Positions 38,723 to 47,387 are shown, numbered from the stretch's first letter. The stretch is DNA of 64,000 bases from Streptococcus oriscaviae (GCF_018137985.1 NZ_CP073084.1:1426001-1490000), one strand, 5' to 3'. The notes: generated from the sequence alone by a model not told the origin. Made by a program: numbers and translations.

Positions 38723-39253
38723 ATGATATTAAAACGAACACTTACTCTCGGCAGTGCAACTCTTTTGGGCTTGCTAGCCTTTGCTGGTCAAGAGGTTTCT
38801 GCGAATACCGCTTCCGCAGGGATTTCAGATGCGGTGGCTTTGGAATGGGCAAGTGCAGTAGTGGAGGAAGTTGTGGACTTGTCCAACAACCAAATTTCTG
38901 AAGTTGCAGTGGAATATACGGCCAATACCTATCCTTGGGGCCAATGCACTTGGGGAGCCAAAGAAGCGGCTCCATGGGTGATGAACTACTGGGGGAATGC
39001 TGGTGATTGGGCAGTCAGCGCGGCTGTAGCAGGTTTTGAAGTTGGAACCGTACCCAAGGTTGGCGCCGTCATTGTCTGGACGGATGGAGGCTACGGTCAT
39101 GTTGGTTATGTGACAGAAGTCCGTGAAGACGGGGCTATCCAAATCGTTGAATCCAACTATGCGGGAACGACTTATCCAGCCAACGTGCGTGGGTGGTTCA
39201 ATCCCACAACGACAGGCGAAGGAATGGTGAGCTATATCTATCCGCTGGCCTAA
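38723..39253 (+). CDS. Secreted CHAP-domain cell-wall hydrolase
   Basis: 176 residues. The signal peptide ends near FAGQEVSANTA. A short linker (about 30-70) precedes a CHAP domain at about 70-176 with the catalytic Cys in YPWGQCTWGAKEAAPW and His in DGGYGHVGYVTEV, plus the Asn/Glu region IQIVESNYAGTTYP. CHAP enzymes cut peptidoglycan as amidases or endopeptidases. Small secreted CHAP proteins of streptococci affect cell separation and are often under two-component control, in line with the repeats upstream. Confidence 0.85.
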   Translation: MILKRTLTLGSATLLGLLAFAGQEVSANTASAGISDAVALEWASAVVEEVVDLSNNQISEVAVEYTANTYPWGQCTWGAKEAAPWVMNYWGNAGDWAVSAAVAGFEVGTVPKVGAVIVWTDGGYGHVGYVTEVREDGAIQIVESNYAGTTYPANVRGWFNPTTTGEGMVSYIYPLA

Positions 39254-39275
39254 TCGGACTTTTCCATGAGCGAAG

Positions 39276-39300
39276 CGCAGTCTTGGACTGCGTTTTTTCC
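39276..39300 (+). terminator. Terminator after the CHAP gene
   Basis: CGCAGTC and GACTGCG pair with a TTG loop, then TTTTTTCC. Confidence 0.8.
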
Positions 39301-39436
39301 GTTGTTCGGCAGCTTGGATTTCACCGAAAATGACTAGGAAATGGGAACTTGCAATCAGGTCTGGGAGTACATAAAAAACAGCTGGGTAAGTGTCTAGAGT
39401 TTTGGGAAAACGACAATAAAATACCTCATTAGCCTA

Positions 39437-39464
39437 AGAGAGCATGAATTTGCTCTCTTTTTTG
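39437..39464 (+). terminator. Terminator at the element edge
   Basis: AGAGAGCA and TGCTCTCT pair, then TTTTTTG. No gene is visible directly before it; it may be the residual terminator of a gene cut off by integration. Confidence 0.65.
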
Positions 39465-39497
39465 CTTGCTCAAAATGTTGAAAGGATGCTTTATCGG

Positions 39498-39878
39498 ATG
39501 TCAAATCAAATTGAAATCATAATGAATTTAGATACATTAGAAATTTTTGAAGTTATTGATCATAGTCAAGATGATTTAGAAGATATTGAAGTCGTGGAAA
39601 ATGCTATTACACACACTGAAGAAATAAAAATATCTCCACACGATGATTTAGGACGTGTTTGGCTAGGAAAAGGTTATTCCTCCCAACCTTCTAGCTTGCT
39701 TTGGAGGAATGAGAGAGAAGGTATTATCCATGAACTAAGTCCTAAAAATAAACACGGGAGCTATCCCTATTACCAACGCTGTAGGAATCATACTTGGGGA
39801 CATGTTAGTCAACTAACTTATGAAGAAGCCTTGTGGCTAACCTTGGAGTTTTATCCGAAGTTGATGAACCATATATAA
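39498..39878 (+). CDS. Hypothetical protein
   Basis: 126 residues from ATG 39498; starts at 39486 or 39444 are also in frame, but 39444 lies inside a terminator stem. Acidic N-terminal half (HSQDDLEDIEVVENAITHTEE) and a C-terminal half rich in Trp/His/Tyr (VWLGKGYSSQPSSLLWRNERE, YQRCRNHTWGHVSQLTYEEAL). No motif recognised. It precedes a one-helix membrane protein gene by 14 bases. Confidence 0.5.
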   Translation: MSNQIEIIMNLDTLEIFEVIDHSQDDLEDIEVVENAITHTEEIKISPHDDLGRVWLGKGYSSQPSSLLWRNEREGIIHELSPKNKHGSYPYYQRCRNHTWGHVSQLTYEEALWLTLEFYPKLMNHI

Positions 39879-39892
39879 AGGAGTTAGAGTAT

Positions 39893-40060
39893 ATGAGTAT
39901 ATTAAGTCTAGTCAACATTATCTTTGCGTTAACCTTTTATCCGATGTTTATTATCAACTATTACCGAAGAGAACCTTACTTGTTGAACTTATTCCTCTTT
40001 CTGATGAATGCCCTAATATTTTTTTACCGTATATTTATCTATTTTGGCTTATTGAAATGA
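39893..40060 (+). CDS. Small membrane protein
   Basis: 55 residues from ATG 39893 with AAGGAG upstream. Two hydrophobic segments (LVNIIFALTFYPMFII and LFLFLMNALIFFYRIFIYFG) joined by a basic turn (NYYRRE). No family recognised. Its stop overlaps a long open frame leading into the methyltransferase gene. Confidence 0.5.
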   Translation: MSILSLVNIIFALTFYPMFIINYYRREPYLLNLFLFLMNALIFFYRIFIYFGLLK

Positions 40061-40108
40061 AATTGAAGCAGGAGAATTGGATAGATAGAATTGTTTTGAG
40101 GAGGTTAG

Positions 40109-40153
40109 ATGAAATTCCTAGACCTATTTACAGGGATTGGAGGGATAGCATGA
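40109..40153 (+). other. 15-codon minigene resembling the start of a C5-methyltransferase
   Basis: AGGAGG precedes ATG 40109, which encodes MKFLDLFTGIGGIA and stops at TGA 40151-40153. This is C5-methyltransferase motif I, and its first 21 bases are identical to the start of the real C5-methyltransferase gene at 40834. The TGA overlaps the ATG of the next gene (ATGA), so it may now serve as a coupling leader. Probably a remnant of a replaced or rearranged methyltransferase gene. Confidence 0.6.
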
Positions 40154-40824
40154 ATAAATTTATTCACGCAGATTGCATGGATGTCATGCGTGAGTACCCT
40201 GATAATTACTTTGACCTTGCGATTGCGGACCCACCGTACTTCAGCGGACCCGAAAAGCGGAAGTTCTATGGACGGAAAATCAGCCCAATTGGCGTCCAAC
40301 GTTTGTATGGACAGACGAGCGAATGGGATGTACCTGGCAAGGATTACTTTGATGAACTGATCAGAGTTTCAAAGAATCAGATTATCTGGGGTGTAAATTA
40401 TTACCAGTATGATTTTGGTCCAGGTCGTATTGTCTGGGACAAAATCAATGGGGAATCAAGTTTTTCAGACTGCGAGATTGCTTACTGCAGTTTGCATGAT
40501 AGCGTGCGATTGTTTCGCTATATGTGGAATGGGATGATGCAAGGAAAATCCATTGCAGAAGGTCATATCCAACAAGGAAACAAGCGATTGAATGAGAAAA
40601 GGATACACCCTACGCAGAAACCTGTGAATTTGTATCTTTGGCTTATTCAAAAATATGCCAAAGAGGGTGACAAAATTTTAGATACTCATGTTGGGTCAGC
40701 TAGTAGCTTAATTGCATTTGAAGAGTATGGGCTGGAATATGTCGGCTGTGAGAAAGACGGACAGATTTATCAGTCAGCTCTGGCCAGACTTGATGAATAC
40801 AAATCACAGATAAAGTTATTTTAG
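40150..40824 (+). CDS. DNA methyltransferase (N6-adenine or N4-cytosine type)
   Basis: 224 residues from ATG 40150. Catalytic motif IV is ADPPYFSGP (about residue 26), followed by a target-recognition region and HPTQKPVNLYLWLIQKYAKEGDKILDTHVGSASSLIAFEEYG, where DTHVGS is the S-adenosylmethionine motif I. Motif IV before motif I indicates the beta class. No restriction endonuclease gene is adjacent, so it may be an orphan protecting the element from host restriction. It overlaps the 15-codon minigene and precedes the C5-methyltransferase gene by nine bases. Confidence 0.85.
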   Translation: MNKFIHADCMDVMREYPDNYFDLAIADPPYFSGPEKRKFYGRKISPIGVQRLYGQTSEWDVPGKDYFDELIRVSKNQIIWGVNYYQYDFGPGRIVWDKINGESSFSDCEIAYCSLHDSVRLFRYMWNGMMQGKSIAEGHIQQGNKRLNEKRIHPTQKPVNLYLWLIQKYAKEGDKILDTHVGSASSLIAFEEYGLEYVGCEKDGQIYQSALARLDEYKSQIKLF

Positions 40825-40833
40825 GAGGTATAG

Positions 40834-41886
40834 ATGAAATTCCTAGACCTATTTGCTGGTATCGGTGGTTTCCGTCTTGGTATGGAAGGTGCGGGCCATG
40901 AATGTGTCGGTTTCTGTGAGATTGATCCATTTGCCAGAAAGAGCTATAAAGCAATTCACGATACGGAAGGAGAGTTTGAATTTCATGACATTACAGCAGT
41001 CACAGATGACATTGTTCGAGGAATCGGACGTGTGGATGCTATCTGTGGAGGATTTCCGTGCCAGGCTTTCAGCATTGCTGGAAAGCGGCGAGGATTTGAG
41101 GATACTAGAGGGACTTTGTTCTTTGAGATTGCTCGGTTCGCCTCTATTCTCAGACCTAAGTATCTATTCCTTGAGAACGTCACAGGACTCCTCAGCCACG
41201 ACGACGGAAATACATTCGAGACCATCCTCTGCACGTTGGAGGAACTGGGGTATGATGCGGAATGGCAGGTGTTCAACAGCAAGAATTTTGGAGTCCCCCA
41301 GAACCGTGAGCGGGTGTTCATTATCGGACATCTTAGAGGAGCAGGTGGACGAGCGATTTTTCCTTTCGGAGGAAATGAGTCGGAAGCTAGCTCTGTCAAC
41401 ACCAAAAGAGTAGGAAATGTCAATCCATCTGGCCATGGTATGAATGGGGAGGTTTATTCTACAGAAGGGCTCTCTCCAACTATTACTACGAATAAAGGCG
41501 AGGGTATCAAAATAGTTGGTGTTCTGCAGCCTAATTTTAATCAGAGCGGTTGCGTATATGATCCGAATGGAATTTGCCCAACAATCCGAACCATGCAGGG
41601 TGGAGGCTTGGAGCCTAAAATCATTCAGCGTGGCCACGGTTTCAACGCTGGTGGTGAACATGATTTGGCACCGACATTGACTAGGAATAGTTGGCAGGAG
41701 AATAATCATCTGTCGGATGGTTTCAGAATCCGCAAGCTGACACCTCGGGAGTGTTGGAGGTTGCAGGGATTTCCAGACTGGGCTTTTGATAAGGCCCAGG
41801 CAGTAAATAGTAATAGCCAGCTGTACAAGCAGGCTGGCAACTCGGTCACGGTAAATGTGATTGAGGCGATAGCAAGACGAATATAA
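40834..41886 (+). CDS. C5-cytosine DNA methyltransferase
   Basis: 350 residues with all core motifs in order: I FLDLFAGIGGFRLGMEGAG, IV GGFPCQAFSIAGKR (catalytic Cys), VI FLENVTGLLSHDDG, VIII FGVPQNRERVFIIGHLRG, a variable target region (about 195-300), IX RKLTPRECWRLQGFPD, X YKQAGNSVTVNVIEAIARRI. C5-methyltransferases near the repA end are a usual feature of these elements. No partner endonuclease is visible, which fits an anti-restriction role. Confidence 0.93.
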   Translation: MKFLDLFAGIGGFRLGMEGAGHECVGFCEIDPFARKSYKAIHDTEGEFEFHDITAVTDDIVRGIGRVDAICGGFPCQAFSIAGKRRGFEDTRGTLFFEIARFASILRPKYLFLENVTGLLSHDDGNTFETILCTLEELGYDAEWQVFNSKNFGVPQNRERVFIIGHLRGAGGRAIFPFGGNESEASSVNTKRVGNVNPSGHGMNGEVYSTEGLSPTITTNKGEGIKIVGVLQPNFNQSGCVYDPNGICPTIRTMQGGGLEPKIIQRGHGFNAGGEHDLAPTLTRNSWQENNHLSDGFRIRKLTPRECWRLQGFPDWAFDKAQAVNSNSQLYKQAGNSVTVNVIEAIARRI

Positions 41887-41917
41887 GTCACATATTACAT
41901 TATTTTAGGAGATGTAC

Positions 41918-42082
41918 ATGACACAAAAAGAATTACTCGCAAGAAAATGCGTTATCACTGATATTATGAATAGCCAAAGAGTTTCGCTCTCTAAAGCAGT
42001 CGCTATTATGCAAGAATGGGAGATCTCAGGTCTTATATTCTTTACACCATCTGGACAGACAGCTTTATTGAAAACAAGATAG
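41918..42082 (+). CDS. Small hypothetical protein
   Basis: 54 residues from ATG 41918 with AGGAGA six bases upstream. Sequence begins TQKELLARKCVITDIMNSQR and has a central amphipathic helix. It could be a small DNA-binding or regulatory protein, but no motif is recognised. It precedes repA by nine bases, so it may be co-expressed. Confidence 0.5.
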   Translation: MTQKELLARKCVITDIMNSQRVSLSKAVAIMQEWEISGLIFFTPSGQTALLKTR

Positions 42083-42091
42083 GAGACCCAA

Positions 42092-43159
42092 ATGGCAGAT
42101 ATTACAATTGATCAAATCAGCACTCAAACCTTTTACCAAATTCCTCAAATCTTTTTACCGAGTATTGAAAAAGAGTATGGTTCTGATGGAAGAGTAAAGA
42201 AGAAAATCAAGCTGACCAGCCCTTATGCTAGAAAGCTATCCAATGATGCCAAGCTGGCTTATGGAGCTTTCTATAATCGGTGTTTATTGAGCATTCGTTC
42301 ATATCATCAGGGAGTTAAAGATTATGTCGATGAGAATGGTTCAGTCTTTATGGTTTATACAGTAGAGGAACTGATGGAGGTATTGGACAAAGGAAAAATG
42401 ACTGTCCATAAAATCAAGAAGGAGTTACAAGAAATTGGTCTACTACGAGAAGTCAGTCAAGGAGCTAATCGTCCCAACCGCCTCTATCTCCAGAATGTCG
42501 ATGCCAATCTCCAGGAGTATGAGCATTATCAGGCAGATTTTATTCCCTCAGGAAGAGATAAAGGAAAGGTCGTTTATACCCATGTAAAAACGGTCAATCT
42601 GAAAGGAGAAGTCCTCTTTGAACTCCCTAAAGCTCCAGAAGATGAAGATGGGAGTCCAAAAAATGGACGCCCAACAAATCCAGAAAAATCAACGAAAAAT
42701 GGGAGTCCAGAAAATGGACGTCCAAAATCTGGACATCAGGGCGTCCATAATACGGACGGAAGTAAGATAGATTTAAGTAATACTGAGTTACTAGATAATA
42801 GTTCTAGGAGAGCTGGAGCTGCTACACCTCCACCAAATAAAAATAAGGAGAAATACGTAGCACCCGAATATTATTCGCTACTACAGGTGATTGCGGATAA
42901 GTACAATGATCGGTATATCTATCCTCACGGTTATACCTTAACCCATAATCAAAAAATGAGAATAGGTCAGTATCTCACAGAAGGCTTTGCGACAAGCACA
43001 GAGGTCTTGAATATGATTGACCATATTCCTCATGATTGCGATAAGCCCTTGGCTTATCTACTAGCTATGCTTGAAAACCTCAAAACAGAGAGACAAGCAG
43101 AAGTCAGGAGAGTAGCTCACTTAAATGCTCAACGCTTTTATGAGGGAGGTCAAGCATGA
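42092..43159 (+). CDS. repA: RepA_N-family replication initiator
   Basis: 355 residues. The N-terminal RepA_N domain (about 10-125) has FYQIPQIFLPSIEKEYGSDG, YARKLSNDAKLAYGAFYNRC and YTVEELMEVLDKGKMTVHKIKKEL, the winged-helix core of plasmid initiators of the pAD1/pSK41 type. The central part is low complexity (NGSPENGRP-type repeats) and contains iteron-like DNA. The C-terminal domain (about 265-350) is a helical DnaB-interaction-like part. In this family the origin lies within the rep gene, so the element may replicate as a circle after excision. The stop overlaps the next ATG. Confidence 0.88.
   Translation: MADITIDQISTQTFYQIPQIFLPSIEKEYGSDGRVKKKIKLTSPYARKLSNDAKLAYGAFYNRCLLSIRSYHQGVKDYVDENGSVFMVYTVEELMEVLDKGKMTVHKIKKELQEIGLLREVSQGANRPNRLYLQNVDANLQEYEHYQADFIPSGRDKGKVVYTHVKTVNLKGEVLFELPKAPEDEDGSPKNGRPTNPEKSTKNGSPENGRPKSGHQGVHNTDGSKIDLSNTELLDNSSRRAGAATPPPNKNKEKYVAPEYYSLLQVIADKYNDRYIYPHGYTLTHNQKMRIGQYLTEGFATSTEVLNMIDHIPHDCDKPLAYLLAMLENLKTERQAEVRRVAHLNAQRFYEGGQA
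42650..42746 (+). repeat. Iteron-like repeats inside repA (candidate origin)
   Basis: GGGAGTCCA-AAAAATGGACG (42650) and GGGAGTCCA-GAAAATGGACG (42701) are 51 bases apart, followed by related half-palindromes (GGACGTCC, TGGACATC, GGGCGTCC) to 42746. Each unit is an inverted repeat GTCCA/TGGAC. Position in the middle of a RepA_N gene is typical for the origin of such replicons. Confidence 0.6.
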
Positions 43160-43845
43160 GAAAAGAAGACCTACGAAAACAATTTGAAAACTGTGTTCAC
43201 CCGACAAAAAAGATTTTTTTAACCTTCTGTCTCGCATTTGGAATCAGCCTATTTTTACTCACTCGCATCTCCCGTTCTTCGGACTTACCTAAGATGGGGA
43301 TCTTGATAATCTTCTCGCTTCTCATCGGTATCTCATTCAGTTCTAAACACCTTAGACATCTATACGATAACTTAGATCAGGCTTTACATCAGCTTCGTGT
43401 CGAACGATCAACTTACTTCGAGAAGTATGCAGTGACCACTACCGATGTGATAGATGATTTCACTATGTCTTACACTCAATATGATGTGAAGCTCTCATTT
43501 TCTTACAGGAGTCAATCACAGAGTTTTACAGTATTAAGAACCTTAATTCCTCAGCCCTATGCCAACCAACGATTAGTCATTGTTGCGCACCATCTCTCCC
43601 TACCATCTGACCGAATAAGAGACTATGAGGAACGGTTTGACCTGAGCGAATTCTCTCAAACCTACGCTACATTCATTAAGAGGAGAGAAAGAAACCTGGC
43701 TCTATTTAGCAGTCCCTGGGAAACCAACCAAAGCCCATACAAGACTATCTCTGAGCTTCCAGCTACTGAGAAACAAACATTTGAGTTGGCTATAGTCAAT
43801 CAGCTAGACCCTGCAACGAATGAAAGTACAACGAAAATAAAATAA
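43156..43845 (+). CDS. Hypothetical membrane protein of the ICE
   Basis: 229 residues, overlapping the repA stop (ATGA). Two adjacent hydrophobic segments at about 20-36 and 48-62 (KIFLTFCLAFGISLFLL, MGILIIFSLLIGISF), then a soluble domain. No motif known. Its overlap with repA suggests coupled expression; role unknown. Confidence 0.6.
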   Translation: MRKEDLRKQFENCVHPTKKIFLTFCLAFGISLFLLTRISRSSDLPKMGILIIFSLLIGISFSSKHLRHLYDNLDQALHQLRVERSTYFEKYAVTTTDVIDDFTMSYTQYDVKLSFSYRSQSQSFTVLRTLIPQPYANQRLVIVAHHLSLPSDRIRDYEERFDLSEFSQTYATFIKRRERNLALFSSPWETNQSPYKTISELPATEKQTFELAIVNQLDPATNESTTKIK

Positions 43846-43865
43846 CCAAATTAAGGAGAAGCCAG

Positions 43866-44003
43866 ATGATATTAAATACAGAAGGTGAACACATCACCAT
43901 CCCAAAAGCGATATTTGATTTACCGCCCGAGGAGAAGAAAAAAGCACTAGCACAGTTAGAGAAAGAGATGGAAGATTATCATTCCAGCCGACAACCAAAC
44001 TAA
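43866..44003 (+). CDS. Small charged protein
   Basis: 45 residues from ATG 43866 with AAGGAG upstream. Starts ILNTEGEHITIPKAIFDLPPEEK and ends in a Lys/Glu helix, resembling antitoxin-like or structural adaptor peptides, but nothing specific is recognised. It lies 14 bases before the large surface protein gene. Confidence 0.5.
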   Translation: MILNTEGEHITIPKAIFDLPPEEKKKALAQLEKEMEDYHSSRQPN

Positions 44004-44017
44004 AGGAGACAAAGAAC

Positions 44018-46522
44018 ATGAAACAATTAACCGTATTAGGAGCCCTCGCAACCGCAGTATTATCTACAGGCCGTGAAGTGGTCCATGCAGAAGAAGTACC
44101 ACAAACAATTGAACCAAAACCAGTTGCGGAAACAAGCGCAAGCGAACAAGTTACTGTCACAGAAGCAGACATGACAACCGCTAAAGCTGAACTAGATAAA
44201 GCTAACCAAACTGTAACAGCACAAGAAGAAGTGGTGAACCAAGCTCAAACAGATGTTGACGAAGCTAAAGAGACTGTCAATCAAGCCCAGACTGAGCTTG
44301 TCGAAGCCGCAGAACTTGTTGAACAAGCTACACCTGAAAATATCTCTAAGGCAAAAGAAACAATCAACCAAGCTGAAGCTACTGTTACGGAAACTAGTCA
44401 AAACCTAGAAGACAAAAAACAAGCAGAAGAGAGTACCCAGCAGGCTGTCACAGACCAAGAAGCTGTTGTATCAACTGCTCAGGCAGATGTCAATGAGAAG
44501 ACACAAGCTGTCACAGAAGCACAAAAAGATGTCGATACAGCCCAAGCTATCCTAGATGGTACAGGTCAGGCAGAAATTGTCGCTAAAGCTGAACAAGCTG
44601 AAAAACAACTAACAGAAGCCAAACAAGCTCTAACTACAGCTCAAACAGAATTGACTACTGCTAAACTGGCAGATGAAAACCGTCAAACAGCTATCGAAGA
44701 AGCTAACCAAGCTCTTACTCAGGCAAATCAAACACTTGATGTCAAAACACAGCTAGCCAACGAGGCTACAGCCCAGGCAGAGGAAACAGCTAAGCAACTT
44801 GTTACAGCTCAAACTGCCTTTCAAGAAGCAGAAAACGAGAAAAATAGTATCAATACTATCACACTCAGTTCTGAGTACATCGCTGCTCTGAAAGAGTATG
44901 GCAAAGAGTACGACAATGCCTCATTTACTCAACTTATTGCCCTTGCACCTACGTTACGAAAACAAAACAGTTTTAAAGTCAATCCAAATGATGAGACAGT
45001 CGTACTGGACACCAACAACCTCACAGAAGCAGAACGGATTGAACTATCTCTATTTGCTTCTGATTTGCTGAATCAGGTTCGTAGAGCCCTTGGTACACAA
45101 GAAACAGTTGTGACTCTGGGAGCTGTAGAATTTGCGAATAGAGTGGCAACTAGCTATGTGGCAGATAATTGGAACTTAGAACAAATTGGGAAAAAAGGTC
45201 ATGATGCAAAAGCTATAAATGACGCAGCTAGAACAATGGGTCTAACTACTATCTCAGATGAACGAGTGGAGAGAGGAAGCCAAATTTATGAGAACCTCTA
45301 TGCAGAAAGCATCCAACAAAAAACGATGACCAAAGCGAATGCTAAGCGCTCGATCTATCAAGCTCTCCTCTCATTTCTATTTAGCGATATGGAGTATCTC
45401 CACGCTCTATCGATTGCTGGTGTATCTGGACAAGATATGTATCTTGGAGTGGATCTGTCGACCACTAAGGGAATGACTGCAGTACATTTTCTGATTGTCG
45501 CTGATTCAGAAGTTATGGACCAAACTCGCTTTGATAAAACAGCTATTGCCAATCCTCACACAAGTGATCAAATCTTGGCCAATTATCACCAAGCTCAAGC
45601 AAGTCTTACCCAAGCGACTACCGCAAATAACCAAGCTCAGGAAGCTAAAACAAAGGCTCTTAACGAACAGACAGCTGCACAAGCACAAGTAGCTACTGCT
45701 CAATCAAGACTGGCAACTGCCAATACAGTGCCAATCTTGACACCAAAAGCTGAAACTAACCTTGTACTGGCCCAAGAAGCTGTTCAAAAGGCTGAAGTGG
45801 AACACAAAGAAGCACAGGCAAACCTAGCTAACCTACAGGCTGATGTCAAGGTGAAACAAGCGAATCTAGCTAAAGTCAAACAAACTTTGACTCAAAAACA
45901 AGCTACTCTAGATAAAGCTAAAGAACAACTGTCTATTGAACAAGATAAACTGAATCAAGTACTAGCAGAACTAGAAGCTGCCCAAGTAAACGTAGTGGCT
46001 GCTCAAACCCAACTCTCTACTGCTCAAACAACACTGAAGGAAGCGCAAGCCTATCTCGTCAAGCTAGAAGAAGCTCCTGCTCGACTAGAAAACGCTAAAG
46101 CTCATCTTTTACAAGCTACAAATAGCCTAAAGGCAAAAGAAGCCCTCTTGACAGAAGCGCTTGAAACACTAGCTGAATTGAAACAAGAAGAAGTGAAAGC
46201 ATCCAATCACTACCAAACTGTCCTATCTGCTTACCAAGCCGTCCTTGAAGCACAGCGTCAAGTAGACTTAGCTAAACAGTATGAGACTATTATCCGTGAA
46301 GGGGGTCAACCAGTTCCAGTTGTGGATGAAACAGGTCGTATCACAGGCTATGTATCCGAAGCTCCGAAAGTACCGACACAAACATCCGAACCAATCTCTC
46401 AACCAACAAAGACCACACAAGCTAGTCTACCAGCTACAGGAACGAAAACTTCTTCCTTGACCGTACTCGGTCTAGCTCTAGCTAGTCTCGTCTTCTTCTC
46501 ACGGAAAAAGAAAGAGGGGTGA
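44018..46522 (+). CDS. LPXTG surface exclusion protein, SEC10/PgrA type
   Basis: 834 residues. Short signal peptide (LGALATAVLSTGREVVHAEE). Long Ala/Gln/Glu coiled-coil regions (about 45-285 and 520-760) flank a central globular domain (about 290-500: LSLFASDLLNQVRRAL, LGAVEFANRVATSYV, a CAP-like fold) typical of the PgrA/SEC10 surface exclusion family. The C-terminus has LPATG, a hydrophobic helix and RKKKEG for sortase anchoring. Such proteins limit uptake of the same element by a cell already carrying it, or act as adhesins. Confidence 0.82.
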   Translation: MKQLTVLGALATAVLSTGREVVHAEEVPQTIEPKPVAETSASEQVTVTEADMTTAKAELDKANQTVTAQEEVVNQAQTDVDEAKETVNQAQTELVEAAELVEQATPENISKAKETINQAEATVTETSQNLEDKKQAEESTQQAVTDQEAVVSTAQADVNEKTQAVTEAQKDVDTAQAILDGTGQAEIVAKAEQAEKQLTEAKQALTTAQTELTTAKLADENRQTAIEEANQALTQANQTLDVKTQLANEATAQAEETAKQLVTAQTAFQEAENEKNSINTITLSSEYIAALKEYGKEYDNASFTQLIALAPTLRKQNSFKVNPNDETVVLDTNNLTEAERIELSLFASDLLNQVRRALGTQETVVTLGAVEFANRVATSYVADNWNLEQIGKKGHDAKAINDAARTMGLTTISDERVERGSQIYENLYAESIQQKTMTKANAKRSIYQALLSFLFSDMEYLHALSIAGVSGQDMYLGVDLSTTKGMTAVHFLIVADSEVMDQTRFDKTAIANPHTSDQILANYHQAQASLTQATTANNQAQEAKTKALNEQTAAQAQVATAQSRLATANTVPILTPKAETNLVLAQEAVQKAEVEHKEAQANLANLQADVKVKQANLAKVKQTLTQKQATLDKAKEQLSIEQDKLNQVLAELEAAQVNVVAAQTQLSTAQTTLKEAQAYLVKLEEAPARLENAKAHLLQATNSLKAKEALLTEALETLAELKQEEVKASNHYQTVLSAYQAVLEAQRQVDLAKQYETIIREGGQPVPVVDETGRITGYVSEAPKVPTQTSEPISQPTKTTQASLPATGTKTSSLTVLGLALASLVFFSRKKKEG

Positions 46523-46529
46523 GCTACTT

Positions 46530-46754
46530 GTGACACATACTGCACAACGCATTAAAACCCTACGAAAACAAGCTGGATTAAGTCAACAGGAACTGGCAGA
46601 CAAGATAGGAGTACTACGTGAAACAATTTCAAATTGGGAAAGGGGAGCTAGTCGAACCAATGTAGAAAACATAGAGAGAATCGCAACCTTCTTCCAAGTC
46701 CCCGTATCTGATCTGCTGGGCATACAAATTCCAGCAGATACCGTGCAAAAATAA
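46530..46754 (+). CDS. XRE-family transcriptional regulator
   Basis: 74 residues from GTG 46530. The HTH_3 domain spans residues 6-62 (IKTLRKQAGLSQQELADKIGVLRETISNWERG, then VENIERIATFFQVPVSDLLG). It is seven bases after the surface protein gene and followed by the structured intergenic region. Likely a local regulator of the element; targets not known. Confidence 0.82.
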   Translation: MTHTAQRIKTLRKQAGLSQQELADKIGVLRETISNWERGASRTNVENIERIATFFQVPVSDLLGIQIPADTVQK

Positions 46755-47045
46755 CGACTTGACCGAAACGTCATAAAACTACAGCACATTGACAATCAAA
46801 TACAAGGCTTGCCCTGATACAGCGTGGCTATGGATAAAAGAAAAATGGGGGCGAGTAACGAACTAGAAAAGGATATCTAGTCCAGCCACAACACGACTAA
46901 AGCTAGTTGACGTGTCCTGCTTTAGTAAGAGTTTGCGTTTTCTTAGACTCAAAACGTGCGCATGAAACACGGCAAAGCTCTACGGGAGCTTTCGGCATGG
47001 CTGTAAATGCAGCCTTTCATTCAATCCAAAAAAAGGAGAATTGTC
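46755..47045. other. Structured non-coding region (candidate ncRNA or oriT)
   Basis: No gene is visible in 291 bases, but at least five hairpins can be drawn: ACTAGA/TCTAGT (46862-46881), ACACG-ACTA/TAGT-CGTGT (46891-46915), CGTTTT/AAAACG (about 46936-46956), AAAGCTC/GAGCTTT (46974-46992), GGCTG/CAGCC (46999-47014). A TTGACA at 46789 may mark a promoter. Whether it is an RNA, an origin of transfer or a leader for the next gene cannot be told by eye. Confidence 0.45.
46760..46781 (+). repeat. 22-bp repeat, copy 1
   Basis: TGACCGAAACGTC followed by ATAAAACTA. A second copy at 48142-48163 differs at three positions. Both lie in gaps just before surface-protein-related genes. Confidence 0.5.
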
Positions 47046-47354
47046 ATGAATGAAATAAGACCAGATAGAGAGATGACACTCTCTGATTTACGAAAGTTAG
47101 GAGGTCAAGGGAATGTAACAGCGTATCTATTGACAGGTGAGGTTGTCACCCTTCGTCCAAATTATGGTACAACTCCAAGAAGAGCGATTGTGGATGGAGA
47201 GCTAAAAATGGTAGAGGAAGTGATTCCATTTCAGAAGCTCTATCGACAAATTAGAACCATCAAGCGTGATCATATATTGATTGCAAGAAGAGAACGCTAT
47301 AAGAACCAGTCTATCCTACGTTTGACTGGAAAAGGGTATCACCGTCCTAACTAA
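47046..47354 (+). CDS. Hypothetical protein
   Basis: 102 residues from ATG 47046 with AAAGGAG upstream. Basic, with YLLTGEVVTLRPNYG and a KRDHILIARRERYKN stretch; possibly nucleic-acid binding, but no family is recognised. It lies between the structured region and the small LPXTG gene. Confidence 0.5.
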   Translation: MNEIRPDREMTLSDLRKLGGQGNVTAYLLTGEVVTLRPNYGTTPRRAIVDGELKMVEEVIPFQKLYRQIRTIKRDHILIARRERYKNQSILRLTGKGYHRPN

Positions 47355-47387
47355 TCAAAACATAAAAACAAATATTGAGGTAACACT

